Assembly: GCA_029204225.1 (NCBI GenBank)
Contig: CM055106.1
Coordinates: 14,818,393 to 14,882,392 of the forward strand
Length of the DNA stretch: 64,000 bases
DNA from: Diphasiastrum complanatum
Lineage: Eukaryota > Streptophyta > Lycopodiopsida > Lycopodiales > Lycopodiaceae
Reading direction: 5' to 3'
Part shown: positions 31,368 through 43,171 of the stretch, piece after piece
Position numbering within the stretch: position 1 is the stretch's first letter
How the letters are laid out: each line of letters opens with the position of its first letter
The notes under the pieces: generated by a model
Told to the model about the DNA's origin: nothing
Database searches by the model: none
The model's input: only the letters and a program-made list of their open reading frames with translations
Program-made: the position numbers and the translations under genes

Positions 31368-32785
31368 TTTGGTATCAAAAGTTTAAAAAATGGAAGGGTC
31401 AATCCTCACAAGAGCAAATTCAGAGTGCGAAAAAGAGTAAAGGTGCGGGCGCCTCAAAAGGCAAAGGGCGGTATGGGACGTCCAATACCCAAGGGGGCCA
31501 GCGCTTTTCTACGCTATCGCCGCAGGACTTGGAGCGGGCAAAGAAAGAGAACCTTTGCTTTGGCTGTCTAGGGCGACATAGGTGGAAGGAGTGTTCTCGC
31601 AATCCCTCACGGACCACCTACAGTTTGCAAGTTGAGGAGGTAGATCCTATGAAAATTGAGGAATTGAGACAAGAAGAACCTCCTGATGTTCCACGGTTAA
31701 TGAACGTGTCGGTGATTCGGAAGGTGGACTCGGTTTCTTTGCCACAGTTGTCAAGAGCGGCAACACAACACGGGTATCGGTTTCCTTGCACTTCTTTGAT
31801 TGTTATGCGTGGACAGCTGTGTGGTAGAGATGTTTTGATTCTATTTGACACTGGGTCCTCACGTAACGTCATTAACTTTGCTTTGATTAAACGGTTGAGA
31901 GTGAGCACACAACCATCCCGGTACCAGTACACAGTCGAAATGGCTTATGGAAAGGGTGCGGAAGTGTGGGATGCCAGGGTTGTGGGTACGCCTCTAACCA
32001 TTCAGAGCTATGCTAAGAAGTTAGATTTTGAGGTTACCCGTTTGGCTCGCTTTGATGTGATGCTTGGAATTTGTTGGCATGTGGCTAAGAAACACTACAT
32101 CGCTTGGGATACTCATGTGTATGAGTTCCAGCACGATGGTAGGATTCACTCCCTGCGTGGAGAGCCTAATATGCCTCCAGGACCTTTGATCACGGCAACG
32201 GAGTTGCGTAAGGTTCAGTGTAAGTGCATGTATGTTTGTTTCTTGTATGATATGTCTGTTTATGCTAATGAGTCTGATGTATGTCAAGAACAAACTAATC
32301 TTACTAAGAACCTAAATCGCCAAATTAGGGAGGAGTTTCTAGATGTGTTCACGAATGAGCTTCCATCTATTTTACCCCCTAAGAGAAATGTGGAGCATAG
32401 AATCGAGTTAATTCCTGGATCATCTCCTGTTAATAGACCACCTTATAGAATGAGTCTGAAAGAGGAGGAAGAGGTCAGAAGCATGATTGAGGACTATCTT
32501 GCCAAGGGGCAAGTAAGACCTAGCTTCTCCCCCTTTGCCTCTCCGATCATTCTGGTAAAAAAGAAGGATGGGTCTTGGAGAATGTGTGTGGACTATCGAG
32601 GCTTGAACAAGATTACTATTAAGCATCGATATCCTATGCCACGTATAGATGATCTTATGGATGCCCTCCATGGTGCTACAATGTTTAGCAAAATTGATCT
32701 AAAGAGTGGTTACCACCAAGTGAGAGTTCAAGAAGAGGATGTGCATAAAACTAACTGCCTTCCGGACTCGTTTTGGACACTATGA
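31337..32785 (+). pseudogene. D gag zinc knuckle, protease and RT N-terminus
   Basis: The frame begins inside the LTR, so the real protein start is unknown. Near residue 75 is [13 protein letters not shown] (CCHC). Near 165 is the protease site [13 protein letters not shown]. Near 340-470 is [22 protein letters not shown], then [19 protein letters not shown] and [13 protein letters not shown]. It ends at a frame change near 32745, where RT continues in another frame. The capsid domain that should precede the knuckle is absent. The protease and RT motifs themselves look intact. Confidence 0.85.
31370..31381 (+). other. D primer-binding site
   Basis: TGGTATCAAAAG, two bases after the LTR. It resembles the tRNA-iMet site TGGTATCAGAGC. 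Confidence 0.65.
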
Positions 32786-33160
32786 ATTTTTAGTTATGCC
32801 CTTTGGATTGACTAATGCCCCTGCAACATTTATGATGTTCATGAACGATGTGCTTAGACCGTTCATGGGCAAGTTTGTGGTTAATTTTGTTGATGACATA
32901 CTTGTTTACAGTTGTGGTGATGCTATGCATGTTAATCACCTAAGAACTGTGTTATCAACTTTGAGGGAAAATACATTGTTCGCTAATGATAAAAAAAAGT
33001 GAATTGTTTAAAAAAGAAATAACATATTTGGGTTTTATAGTGTCAGCAGATGGAATAAAACCGGATCCGCAAAAAGTTGTTGTTCTTCTTGCCTGGCCTG
33101 TTCTTACAGACTTGACGGCACTAAGAAGCTTTCTAGGGTTGGCTGTGTTTTACGTAAAGG
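32739..33160 (+). pseudogene. D RT C-terminal half
   Basis: It carries [15 protein letters not shown] and FVDDILVYS (catalytic FVDD). After a stop at 33001 (within an A run that probably slipped) it continues with YLGFIVSADGIKPDPQKV and LRSFLGLAVFY. It is broken by that frame change and by another at about 33160. Confidence 0.85.
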
Positions 33161-33161
33161 T

Positions 33162-33470
33162 GTGAAGAATTATTCACACGTAGCTGCACCATTGACCGAT
33201 ATGTTACAGAAAAATAAATGGAAAGAGTGGACAGAAGTTCAACAGCGAAGTTTCGATGCTTTGAAACAAGTTGTGGCTGACTTTGTCACTTTAAAAATTG
33301 TTGACCCTCAAAAACCATTTGTCGTAGAAACAGATGCAAGTGACATCGCCGTTGGGGCAGTTCTGATGCAAGAGGGTAGGCCTGTGGCCTTTGAAAGCAA
33401 GAAGCTCAACCCTGCACAGAAGAATTATCCAACTCATGAGAAAGAGTTGTTTGCCATTTTCACGCTTTGA
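33162..33470 (+). pseudogene. D RNase H N-terminal part
   Basis: WTEVQQRSFDALKQVV, VVETDASDIAVGAVLMQ and NYPTHEKELFAI are the standard opening motifs. It ends at a frame change at 33467 where RNase H continues. Confidence 0.85.
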
Positions 33471-34519
33471 AGGCATGGAGGCATTATTTGTATGGTGCGG
33501 AATTCTATGTGTACACCGACCATAACACTTTGAGATATTTCTGCAACCAGCCGGACCTAAGAGGGCGGCAAGCCAGGCGGGCTGAGTTGATGCAGGAATT
33601 TCACATGGAAATTCGGTACAAGAAAGGTGCCGAAAATCGTGTGGCTGATGCATTATCTCGGATATTGTATCAGATGCCTTTTGTGGTCATAGAAAATGAC
33701 CTGATTGCTGAGATTAGACAGGCTCAGCAAGAGGATCCTCATTGTCAAGGAATTGTGAAGGAGGCAAATCTTGCGCAAGTAGAATCTCAGGATGAGAGTT
33801 CTGGTCTCTTGATTCACACTTACCTTAAATATACCATAGAAGATGGTATGATCAGGAGAAATGGCAAACTTCTCATTCCAGCTTGTGAGGAGCTACGTAG
33901 GAAGATTGTCCATTTATGTCATGGTAGCCCTAGTGCAGGTCATGTGTTGATCTTACGTAACTTCTGGTGGCCTAAGCTTAAAAAAGATGTTTACCATTAC
34001 GTGACACACTGTTTGAAGTGCCAAGTCACTAAAGCTGAAAGGATTAAACCTCGTGGAGTTTTACACCCACTGCCTGTGCCAGAAGGAAGATGGGAGAGTA
34101 TCTCCATGGATTTTGTCACCAACTTGCCTCGCACGCAATTGCAGCATGATTCTATCTTGGTCGTAGTTGACAGACTCACAAAAATGGCTCATTTTATTCC
34201 AATGTGTAAAAAGATTGATGCGGCTGGAGTAGCTAATTTGTTTATCGAGCATGTGTTCAGACTTCATGGATTACTATTATCCATAGTGTCTAACAGGGAT
34301 ACTCGATTCACTGGAAACTTTTGGATTGCAGTTATGGCCAAACTTGAAGTCCAATTGAGAATGAGCAGCATGGAGCATCCTGAAACGGATGGCCAAACTG
34401 AGAGAGTCAACCAGACCTTAGAGGATATGCTTAGGGCATTTGTTGGGGTTATACGCAAACTCAGTGGAAGAAGTACTTGCCACTCTTGGAGTTTGCTTAC
34501 AATGACAAGAAAAATGTGA
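33467..34519 (+). CDS. D RNase H end, integrase zinc domain and core
   Basis: It starts with the RNase H tail (YVYTDHNTLRYF, ADALSRI). The zinc-binding domain follows (HLCHGSPSAGH, CLKCQVTKAE). The core shows the first Asp in ISMDFVTNLP, the second in SNRDTRFTG, and the Glu near EHPETDGQTERVNQ. It ends at a frame change near 34460, and the integrase C-terminus continues at 34477. The long frame is open, but it is a fragment of pol. Confidence 0.85.
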   Translation: MKAWRHYLYGAEFYVYTDHNTLRYFCNQPDLRGRQARRAELMQEFHMEIRYKKGAENRVADALSRILYQMPFVVIENDLIAEIRQAQQEDPHCQGIVKEANLAQVESQDESSGLLIHTYLKYTIEDGMIRRNGKLLIPACEELRRKIVHLCHGSPSAGHVLILRNFWWPKLKKDVYHYVTHCLKCQVTKAERIKPRGVLHPLPVPEGRWESISMDFVTNLPRTQLQHDSILVVVDRLTKMAHFIPMCKKIDAAGVANLFIEHVFRLHGLLLSIVSNRDTRFTGNFWIAVMAKLEVQLRMSSMEHPETDGQTERVNQTLEDMLRAFVGVIRKLSGRSTCHSWSLLTMTRKM

Positions 34520-35331
34520 GTACTAAGATGAGTCCTTTTGAGCTTAACTATGGATTTAGGCCAGCTAGCCCTGTTACGGTAGGAATTCCTCAGAGAATCC
34601 CTAGTACGGCTAATTTTCTAACTCAAATGAATGAAATGCTTGAGTTAGCGAAGGTTAATATTAGGCAAGCGATGGATCGAGCAAAGTCATATGCTGATCA
34701 GCATCGCACGCCTAGAGAGTTTGTGGTAGGAGACATGGTGTTTCTCCAAGTACCCAAGGACTCTAAGACCCTTAAGATGGGCAAATGTTACAAGTTGTCC
34801 CCGCGTTATTGTGGACCCTGGAAAATTGTTAAAAGAATCAGTGATGTTTCTTATAAGTTGGATTTTCCTAAAACTTGTAAAGTGCATCCTGTATTTCATG
34901 TTTCTAGATTGAAACGGGTTTTACATAACGGTAATAACTTGTTGTCTGATGATTTGTTTGCATTCCAGGAGCAGGGAGAAGTAACCCATTGGCCAGCGAG
35001 GGTATTGGATCGGCGGGAGAGGCGTTTACACAACCATCTGATCCGTGAGTACTTGGTTGCTTGGCATGGCAGGCCTCTTTCTGATGCTACCTGGGAGACC
35101 GCGCACAGTACCCTAGCTTTGCCATCGCGGACGATGTTACCTGAGGGGGGAAGGGATGTTACAGCTTTTACTCCCTGTCCCGGTTGTTTACTGTTTTTAC
35201 TTATAGATGTACTTCTTGTAAATACAAAAATGGCTAAGTCACCAGCCTGTGGTGACCTTTGTAACAGAAATGTAAATAAAGTTGTTAATGATGTTTCTGA
35301 GCCTCAGAGTCGCATGTTACCTTGGGTATAG
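34477..35331 (+). CDS. D integrase C-terminus and chromodomain
   Basis: It opens with LLEFAYNDKK and GFRPASPVTVG. KLSPRYCGPWKIVKRI and HPVFHVSRLKR are the integrase C-terminal GPF/Y-type module. A chromodomain follows: WPARVLDRRERRLHN, EYLVAWHGRPLSDATWE. Chromodomains steer integration toward marked chromatin in this lineage. The frame runs past the purine tract into the 3' LTR, so the true end lies at or near 35160 only if another frame is used. The C-terminal ~55 residues are LTR-encoded. Confidence 0.85.
   Translation: MPLLEFAYNDKKNVSTKMSPFELNYGFRPASPVTVGIPQRIPSTANFLTQMNEMLELAKVNIRQAMDRAKSYADQHRTPREFVVGDMVFLQVPKDSKTLKMGKCYKLSPRYCGPWKIVKRISDVSYKLDFPKTCKVHPVFHVSRLKRVLHNGNNLLSDDLFAFQEQGEVTHWPARVLDRRERRLHNHLIREYLVAWHGRPLSDATWETAHSTLALPSRTMLPEGGRDVTAFTPCPGCLLFLLIDVLLVNTKMAKSPACGDLCNRNVNKVVNDVSEPQSRMLPWV
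35143..35156 (+). other. D polypurine tract
   Basis: GAGGGGGGAAGGGA immediately before the 3' LTR. Confidence 0.85.
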
Positions 35332-35734
35332 GGTACTGGGTCATTAATTTGGAGTGGCTGCACTGACCTCCTAAAAAGTAGGAGTTGACTAGTCAACATG
35401 ACACATGTCATATGCTCACTGGGACACTTGGTCTAGTGAATGAGTGACAGATGTTAGGGTTGACCGGTCAAACATGACACGTGTCACATGCCCACTGGGA
35501 CATTTGGTCCAATGGAATGTCAGCCTACTCACTTGCCTATGTGTCAAGGTTAAGGGGTGCTTGAGGATTTTGGAAAAGTGAGCCTAGAGAGAGGCATTCC
35601 TCATCATAATCTATGCAACAAAGGCTGGGAGGAGACAAGGCAGCCAGCTCCATCTTGTGTTAGAAGTAATTTGATGCTTGTATGTGCAGGAAATTAGCAA
35701 GGTTTGAAGAGAAGATCACGGAGAGAGTTTGACA
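35157..35734 (+). repeat. D 3' LTR
   Basis: Colinear with 30779-31367. Small deletions remove the last copy of the palindromic motif (near 35515). Confidence 0.9.
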
Positions 35735-36168
35735 AATACTAGGAATGGAAGATGGCATAGAGGCATTAGCCCCTTTACGACAAGGCATTTCAGATCTGAG
35801 GAGAGCCTAAAAAGAGATGGAACTGCAATGAGACCTACAAAGAGGATGATCACTTTTCCACGGGCAGTTACCACTAAGGATCCTATGGGCAGCAGAGATG
35901 GCTGGATCTGAGAGCGATGTAGTAGTCACTGGATGAAAGGGGTAGCGATGGACTGGCAGTGCGTTGGAGGAAGAAGGCAGCAGCAATGCAGCAGCGATGC
36001 ATTGAAGGACAGCAAGACCGGTAGTGTGCCAAAAATGGCAGCAGCGATGCACTGAAGGACTGGACCAACAGTGAGCTGGAAATGGCAGTAGCGATCCATC
36101 GCAATCAGATCGCAACAACATTAGCAAGGAGCTGCCATGGAAGCCACCAAGGGAGCACAGAGAGAGAG

Positions 36169-36171
<3 letters not shown>
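35735..36171. other. no gene recognised
   Basis: Right flank of D. It contains a locally repetitive stretch around GGCAGCAGCGATG (35950-36090) without a clear unit. No protein motif. Confidence 0.35.

Positions 36172-36219
<48 letters not shown>
36172..36219. repeat. (GA)n microsatellite
   Basis: About 24 GA dinucleotides. Confidence 0.95.
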
Positions 36220-36222
<3 letters not shown>

Positions 36223-39200
36223 GCTAGGTTAGAACTTAGGGATTATGACATGGGAGAGGTTTAGTACTTAGGGTTTATGAGAGGGTTTGAGGATCAGCTA
36301 TTAGGCAAGTATAGAGATTCATGAAGAGGGCCACCAAGCAAAGAGGGTAAGGCCTCAAAAAACAGAGAGATCTAGATACCATGTTGAGGGCTAGGGATAC
36401 CTTATAAGATCACATGACAATTGCTAAAAGCTATGGCACATTAAGCACAAAGAGGAGCATAAGCGCCCCGGTCGAATAAAAACAGAAGTATTACATCCAC
36501 ATGACCATGAGATCCCTAGTTGCACACAAGCACTAGCATCATTGTTGATACAGTGCACAAAGCAGGAGGTGGGTCCTTTGACCACATATAAACATTCATG
36601 GCCCTTGTAGATTGTTTGAACTTTCAACTTTCAAACAACAATTTGTGGATGTGTTAGTTGTCATTGTGACAATAAGTTCGGCAAAGCCTTCCGTAACACA
36701 TCCCTCTACAACTCACATTGTGCCCACATCCATATCTTTTGAAGGAGAGGTTGAGGTTGTGGGTGAGGTGGGGGTCAAAGGCAGTGGTGACGTGCCAGAC
36801 CACATCGACGGGTCGTGCACAACTTAGGGGCAAGGACATGTATGTGATGCACTTCCAACAAATGAATGTGAATAATGTCAAGTTGTGCGGACGTGTTTCC
36901 AGATGTGTGAACTCCTCTTTCACTTGGCTAGGGCCCCTGCATGGAGGGAGATGGTGAAAACCATTTCTAAAAATAAGTTTTGAGTGGGAAGAGGACAAGA
37001 GAGCTAGTTGCCAAGCAAGCCACCTTTGTGGATAGGGAGCTAGATCCCATCAATAAGTCATGGATTAAGTACACCCACTACTGCCTAACACTTATACTAA
37101 GTTCTAAGTTATAACAATTTATATTTGTGATCATACTAGCCAATTAACTACTTCATTTGTATGGCTCTATTGTCTAATTTGCCGATATGTCTTGCTATCA
37201 TACTCTTCAAACAATTGAATTCTAATATGCCTTATTGTCATTTGGGCAAAGCGATCTAGGTATGGGTGTTTGATCATATGAAATCACTAAGGTGATGTAA
37301 AAAAGCACCACATTTTGAATATATTGTTGTCTTTGTGGATGGGCACAATGTTTCTAGAAGCCATCAACAACCCTAAAAAAAGTACAGTTGAAGTGAGTAT
37401 ATGTTTTGCCATATCAAGGCTACCATTGAGGAGCTAGGGGAAAGAATGCAGTGCCAGTATTTATTAAGAATTTAGTACTTGATACTTATCACTTGTTGAA
37501 CTACACAACGCAAATAGCAATATACAATACAAATAGCAATATACAATGCATCGAATCTCAATAATCAGATATTGAAATTCAATTTGCTGATCCAATGTTG
37601 TGCATTGTACAGTTCGTCATTGAAAATGAGGCAAATTGTGTTGCCATGGTGAAGCTCGTCAGTCATACCTTTCTCCACATCTTTTGGACACCCCATGTTG
37701 CACATTGCCTTCACCTTTGCAAAATTACACTAGGTCAAGGAGGTGGTTGACATGGCACAGTTCTTGGTGGTACTTTCTAACTAAATGATGATGTTGAATG
37801 AACCCTATGTGACGTCCTTACTTCTAAGTTTTGATTTTCAAGTTTCTAGTTGCATTTTCTAGAAAGCTATAGTTGTATAAAATGGTTATTAGTTGTTGGT
37901 TGTTAGTGTAGACTTTGCTTCATCGTACGTTGTTACACTGTGCAATGATTGTTCTGACCCTACAATATTCAATCTTTTAATGGTTTTTAACCCAGCAAAT
38001 CCATTTTGCAACCCCCCTATGAAAAACCTCCAAAACGGAGGATAAAACTTGAATACGTTTTTTGTTCCCAAACATTCCAATCCAGAACGCTCCAAAAATT
38101 CAAAAAAGCATTCCGTTTGTGGTCAGGAATGCAGCTTGACTATGGTATAAACAAAGCACAACCATTTCATCAATTTGCAGTCTTAGTCTTGCTATTGTTC
38201 CATGTATTACAGCTGAACAATCCACTTATGAAAACAAAAGAAACTAATAGCACCCTCCACCTAAGAACACTGAAAGAACATATAAGCCATGACTAATCCC
38301 CTACAAGGGAGAACAATGAGTATTCTACAAAAAAAAAACTCAAGAAGTGTCAATGTCACAAGCTACTAAATGTATACTTATACTACTCTGGACGACCCTT
38401 TTGGACCTCTCAGAAAGCTGCTACCAGATTAAGCTATGATTGCCTCTCCTGGATCTAGACTCAAGGCCTAGTGCATAGTTAATAGGGGTAGGTAGGCCTA
38501 GTAATGGAACAATGTCCTTAACTCTTTACATTGAACTCAATGTGGACATACAAAAGATCAAACAACTGAAAAAAAATATCCTGGCCCTCAGTGTGGGCTG
38601 TAGGATTACATTTAAGGTCAGTAGACCCATAAAGTCCTTCCAACACTAAGGGACACAACTCGCAACAGAATATACATAGCAAACTAAGTAACCTCAATAA
38701 CCAAGATTTTGAGTCCTATTGTAAAGTGTGCAGAATCCGAATTTGCCATAGCATGTTCTACAACTTACAACATTGCTTCTAAGGTCTAATGAGACTCTTA
38801 GCCAGCACAGACATGGCAACTTTTGGTTGGCTCTGGCTTGATTTCTTCAACCTCCTACCTTCATTGAATTTGTAGGGTTACCTTTGGAGGCAGCGAGGAA
38901 AATAATGTAGCCTGCTAAATCCTACATGTGGCAACTGCAATGAAATTGAAAATGATTGGAAGCTAACCTCACTGTGATGAACATTGATGCATATCCTTGC
39001 GCAGGTGCATATTGAGTAGGCTTACTTGCAATTTCCATAGGCGCCATTCCAACAGCTATCAACGCCGTTTGAAGACAACCAGCAAGCCGCCTGCAGCACC
39101 CATTTTCATTCGAAGAGATATATTGGTGAGGGTTTAAGGGTTCAAAAAGAATGGAATATATGTCAACAAAAAAGTTGGAAGGGTTCAGGGTTTAGGGGAG

Positions 39201-39292
39201 ACACACACACGCTCCAAAGGGTTTAATAGTTACCTTGGTAAACATAAGTGCAAGGGTCATAATACTCCGACTCTCCACATACAATTTTTTTT
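36220..39292. other. three kilobases without a recognised gene
   Basis: I inspected both strands. The frames at 36612-36827, 36654-36998 and 38006-38296 are short, overlap on opposite strands and have no familiar motif. There is an A-run and AT-rich DNA near 38330. It could be old transposon DNA beyond recognition or host intergenic DNA. Confidence 0.4.
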
Positions 39293-39520
39293 TGACAACT
39301 ACTTTTTATTGAGAAACTCAGATGTAAGATTGGCTCATATTGGGTGGGTGTGTTAGGGATCTAAACACCTGTGTTAGGCCCGCCATGGCTATGGTCTGTG
39401 CTGGGGCACACTACTCACACTGTCTTGCCCTGTTGGACGTGTACATTGGACACGCCCCTAACTGTGGTATCTGACCTCCTGTGTTCTCTAGGGTTCGGCA
39501 TTAGTTACATGCTCGTAACA
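39293..39520 (-). repeat. E 3' LTR (short)
   Basis: On the minus strand it starts TGTTACGAGC right after the purine tract AAGAGGGAGGGAG (39521-39533) and probably ends AAGTAGTTGTCA, with an AATAAA signal just before. No second copy is present, so the end is inferred. Confidence 0.55.
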
Positions 39521-39533
39521 CTCCCTCCCTCTT

Positions 39534-40440
39534 AAGAACCATCTTGGTCCTCTAAGACAAAGTCTGGAAAAATCTTGCGAAGGACGCTGCCTCTTTCCCA
39601 GGTGGCATTCTCAACAGGCTAATCATTTCACTTGACTAGATATTCCCGGTATCTAGTTCATAGGTGACCTTGCCTAGTCTCCTACTGATGGTAAAAGGAC
39701 CACAATACCTGGGAGACAACTTAGCAGACAATCCTGATTTGAAGGTTTTAGAGTCAACTAGGACTCTCAAGTAGACTTTCTCACCAGCGGAGAACTGCGC
39801 ATCCCGTCTGTGTGGATCTGCATAATGCCTGGCTCGATCCTAGGGCTGCCTATTGATATGCTTAGCATGTTCTATCATCTGGTTTAGGTCTTCTAAAAAG
39901 TTTCTGGCTACTTCAACTTTTTCTTGTTTAAACCCTACAGTTGTGGGTGAGAGTGGCTGAAAACCATACATCAGCATAAATGGACTGTATCTCGTAGCTG
40001 AATATTTGGTACTGTTAAAGCAAACTCTAATATCGAGAGATACTCCTCCCAATTAGTCTGCTTTTTGCTGACGTATGCACAAAGCATATCCTCCGGCACC
40101 TGATTTACTCTTTCTGTTTGGCCGTCCGTCTTTGGATGGTCAGTAGTACTCATATTAAGTTTAGTATGGAGATGATGGAATACTGCCCTCCAAAAATTTA
40201 CTCTTTCTGTTTGACCGTTCTCGTCTGTGGATAGTCAGTAGTACTCATATTAAGTTTAGTATGGAGATGATGGAATACTGCCCTCCAAAAATTTCAATTA
40301 AACTTATTGTCTTGGTCGCTGACTATGCCGGAAGGTAGACCGTACAATTTAAATAGCCCATCTACAAACAACCTCGCTAACTCTGGAGCTCTAACGGTTG
40401 TTTTGGTCAGAATAAAGTGAGCCATTTTGGTCAGATGGTC
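39534..40440 (-). pseudogene. E integrase remnant and chromodomain
   Basis: The core start NDAIWVTVDHLTKMAHFI follows the RNase H stub. DHPKTDGQTERVNQ carries the Glu region. FMLMYGFQPLSPTTVG, then KLSPRYCGPFTI, lead to a chromodomain end (REYLVK, then PVENATWERGS). Stops, frame changes and a 93-bp tandem duplication (40108-40293) break it. The chromodomain start is deleted. Confidence 0.7.
40108..40293. repeat. 93-bp tandem duplication in E integrase
   Basis: Two copies begin CTCTTTCTGT at 40108 and 40201. Each ends CCTCCAAAAATTT. Confidence 0.8.
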
Positions 40441-40499
40441 AACTGTGACCCATATAGCGTCATTACCCTTTTGGGTTTTAGGGAACTACAAAGTCGCTA

Positions 40500-41400
40500 G
40501 CATCTGTTTCGACCACAAATGGCTGATTGGGGTCGATGACTTTTAGAACTGGTGCTGTAACTAAGGCTGTTTTGAGAGCATCAAAGCTCTCCTACTGTGC
40601 AGACTCCCAAATGAACTCCTTTCCCTTTCCCTGAAGAAGATTTGTCATGGGAACTGCTATCTGAGCATATTCCTTGACAAATCATCTGTAATATCCTACC
40701 AAATTTAGAAAGATAAAGATTCCGAGGTCTCAGCCAACTGAGTATGGCTTTAACCTTACTAGGGTCCATCTTAATCCCATCTGCTGAGATAATGTGACCA
40801 TAAGCTACTTTTTCAATGAAGAATTCACACTTAGATTACTTAGCATAAAGCTTATGCTTTCTAAGCGGTCGAAACACCTTTATGAGGTGTTTAAGATGCT
40901 CCTTCCCCATTTTACTGTAGACGAGGATATCATTTAAAAATAAGATTACAAACTTACCCAAGTATGGCCTAAGAAAACTGTTCATCAACGTTATAAAGGT
41001 AGCTGGAGCATTTGTGAGCCCAAATGGCATCACCTTAAACTCATAATGATCATGACGAGTCCTAAAAGCTGTTTTCGGGGCATCTTCCGACTTTATACGA
41101 ACTTGATGATATCCCGACCTAAGTCAATTTTACTGAAAAACTTAGCCCCATCAAGTTGATCAAACAACTCATCTGCTGCTCGAGGCATTGGATACTTATT
41201 ATTTATTGTGACTTTATTAAGGGCTCTATAATCTATGCAAAGACGCATAGACCCCTCTTTATTTTTCACCAATAGGACTAGTGAGGCCCATGGCGAACTA
41301 CTGGTCTGAATTTGGCCTTTCCCAAGATAATCTGTTAACTGCCTAGTTATTTGTTCCCGATACGGAGGTTTAGAAACATGTGGTGTCTGGTACTAGGTTC
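40500..41400 (-). pseudogene. E reverse transcriptase and RNase H stub
   Basis: 41033-40836 reads [16 protein letters not shown] and [10 protein letters not shown]. The first catalytic Asp of the usual FxDD box is Asn here. Upstream RT motifs are scattered over 41400-41040 with stops. RNase H survives only as PFVVETDASDF near 40510 before the deletion junction. Confidence 0.75.
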
Positions 41401-41649
41401 ATTACATGATCTACATCTCTGTTAGGAGGTAAACCATGTGGTAAATCTTCAGGAAAAACATCTTTAAATTTAGACAATAAATTTTCTAATTTACTTACTT
41501 TCTGTAAAGAACTAGAAATAGAAAACAGCTTTTAGGACAATGACCACCTGATGGTCGTTGTCTCCAATTAACTGACAAAGCTCTATATTGTTGGCCGGGC
41601 TGTTGGGGACATCATGCTCCCCATGCAACTGGATTTCTCAGCCTTTATG

Positions 41650-42073
41650 CTAAAAGCTGAGGGTGTTCTCTTGATAATTTATGTGAAGGGAAGGTCCTAA
41701 GTTGTAAAGCCAATCTCTTCCGAAAACAATATCTGTACAATCCAGGTGCATTATTTGAAAGTTTATTTCATCTTGATACTCTTGAATACCGAGATCTAGA
41801 TTACTTACCATGATTTTCCAAAAACAATTTGTCTTCACCCTTAGCTAAGAAAACTATGTACCTATGTTAACTAGGTACTTTTGGAAGTTTGTGTTTTTTA
41901 ACTAGGGTGTAGTTGATGGAATTATGGGTCACCCCATCATCAACCATGACTCTGACTGACTGGTTGCCAGCTTTCCCATGCATACGTACTAGGTCATGCG
42001 GCCCAAAGTTGAAGGGTGTCGATAGCATTGCAGAAGTTAGTTGGCAACAGTCTTCATGACCTTCATGAAACAC
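41650..42073 (-). pseudogene. E protease
   Basis: The active-site region reads VMVDDGVTHNSINYTLV, with DDG in place of D(T/S)G. It is followed in another frame by CTDIVFGRDWLYNLGP, the second protease loop. One frame change separates the two parts. Confidence 0.65.
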
Positions 42074-42119
42074 TTTTATCTCGGAAGCTGCCGAGTCACT
42101 TGGGAAACTTATTGTCTGA

Positions 42120-43170
42120 ACAAGACGAACTTGTTTTTTATTTTTTATGTTTCTTAGTGAATGGCCCCTTGGGACACTGACTGACTATGTGTCCCTTGCC
42201 CATACACACAAAGCACAAACGTTCTTGTTTGGCTTTCTCAAAATCTTCTGGTTTTAAGGACTGTATGAGCGATGGGCGTTTTTGAGGAGCTCCACTCTTT
42301 ATTTTATCTTCTTTCTATCTTTTTAAAAATTTCTTTTTAAATTGAAAGTCTTTCTGAGGAGGCTGCTTAGAAAGAGGTTGTTGTCTCGCCTTCTTCCTAC
42401 CCACTGAATCATCATAGATTTGAGCATATTTGAGAGCTTGCTCTAGGGTAGTAGGCGAGTTTCTCTGGACCTCTACTTTATATTCATCTTCAAGGCCACG
42501 GACAAATCCTCTGACTTTTTGATAGTCATCCATATTTTTAATCTTTAAAATTGCTTCTTGATACTGCGAGATATATTGGATTAAGGATTTGTCCATTACT
42601 ATTTTTTCCCAGGCTTGCCAGGCTCTATCAAGTTCATTTTCTGGTAGAAATTCTCTTATGAATGCTTCTTCAAAAGCCTTCCATGACCGGGGAGTCTGCC
42701 CAGTCTCCTGGAGGTTTAACCACCACTTATAGGCCACGGGCCCTAGGGAAAGACTGGCCTCAATAGCTTGCAAATGGTCAGGGGTCTGTTTAAGAGCATG
42801 TATGTTCTTCCATATGTTGAGGAAGGTATGTAGAATATCTGCATTTCTATCCTTCTCTTCCCCAATAAAAGTAGGAGGCTTTAAGTCATTAAAAACACTG
42901 GGGTGATACCGCATAGGTTCACCCGAGACTAATGGAAGTGGAGAAGGAGACAAGTGAGACGTGGAGGGAAGGCTTCATTTTGCGGAGCTCAAAATTAAGC
43001 TTTTGAGTTCGGTGAACAAGTCATCCACTGGACTTGAAATTGGCTAAAGCCAGTTTCAGTTCATTCACCTATGTTACCAAGTGGAGGTACTGCTCTTTGG
43101 TAACCAATTCGTCGAGTTCTTCGGTAAATTGTTCTTGTTCCTCCATTTCCATAGGTTCTTTTCCTTTACT
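42120..43170 (-). pseudogene. E gag
   Basis: 212 open codons at 42953-42315 encode a gypsy capsid: PPTFIGEEKDRNADILHTFL, YKWWLNLQETG, FEEAFIREFLPENELDRAW and VRGFVRGLEDEYKVEVQR. A CCHC knuckle (CFVCMGKGHIVSQC) follows near 42220-42180 after a stop. Upstream, 43170-42960 continues with an acidic helix (EEQEQFTEELDELV) until the junction with F. Confidence 0.8.
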
Positions 43171-43171
43171 A

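Larger units (their letters stand above)
30779..35734 (+). mobile_element. Ty3/gypsy chromovirus D
   Basis: LTRs at 30779-31367 and 35157-35734, an iMet-type primer site, CCHC, protease, RT, RNase H, integrase with zinc domain and D,D,E motifs, a chromodomain, a purine tract, and near-identical flanking 5-mers (AATAT and AATAC). The capsid part of gag is missing: coding starts just upstream of the zinc knuckle, right after the primer site. Only a few frame changes interrupt pol, so it is the best preserved pol in the window. Confidence 0.9.
39293..43170 (-). mobile_element. Ty3/gypsy chromovirus E, truncated
   Basis: Minus-strand order: gag, CCHC, protease, RT, a stub of RNase H, part of the integrase core and C-terminus, chromodomain remnant, purine tract, LTR. 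The 5' LTR, leader and gag start are lost at a junction with element F near 43170. RNase H is joined directly to the integrase core by an internal deletion. Confidence 0.8.

Noticed and set aside
35160-35331. C-terminal extension of the D integrase ORF
   Set aside because: These codons are LTR sequence beyond the purine tract. They are an accidental read-through of the frame, not part of the chromodomain protein.
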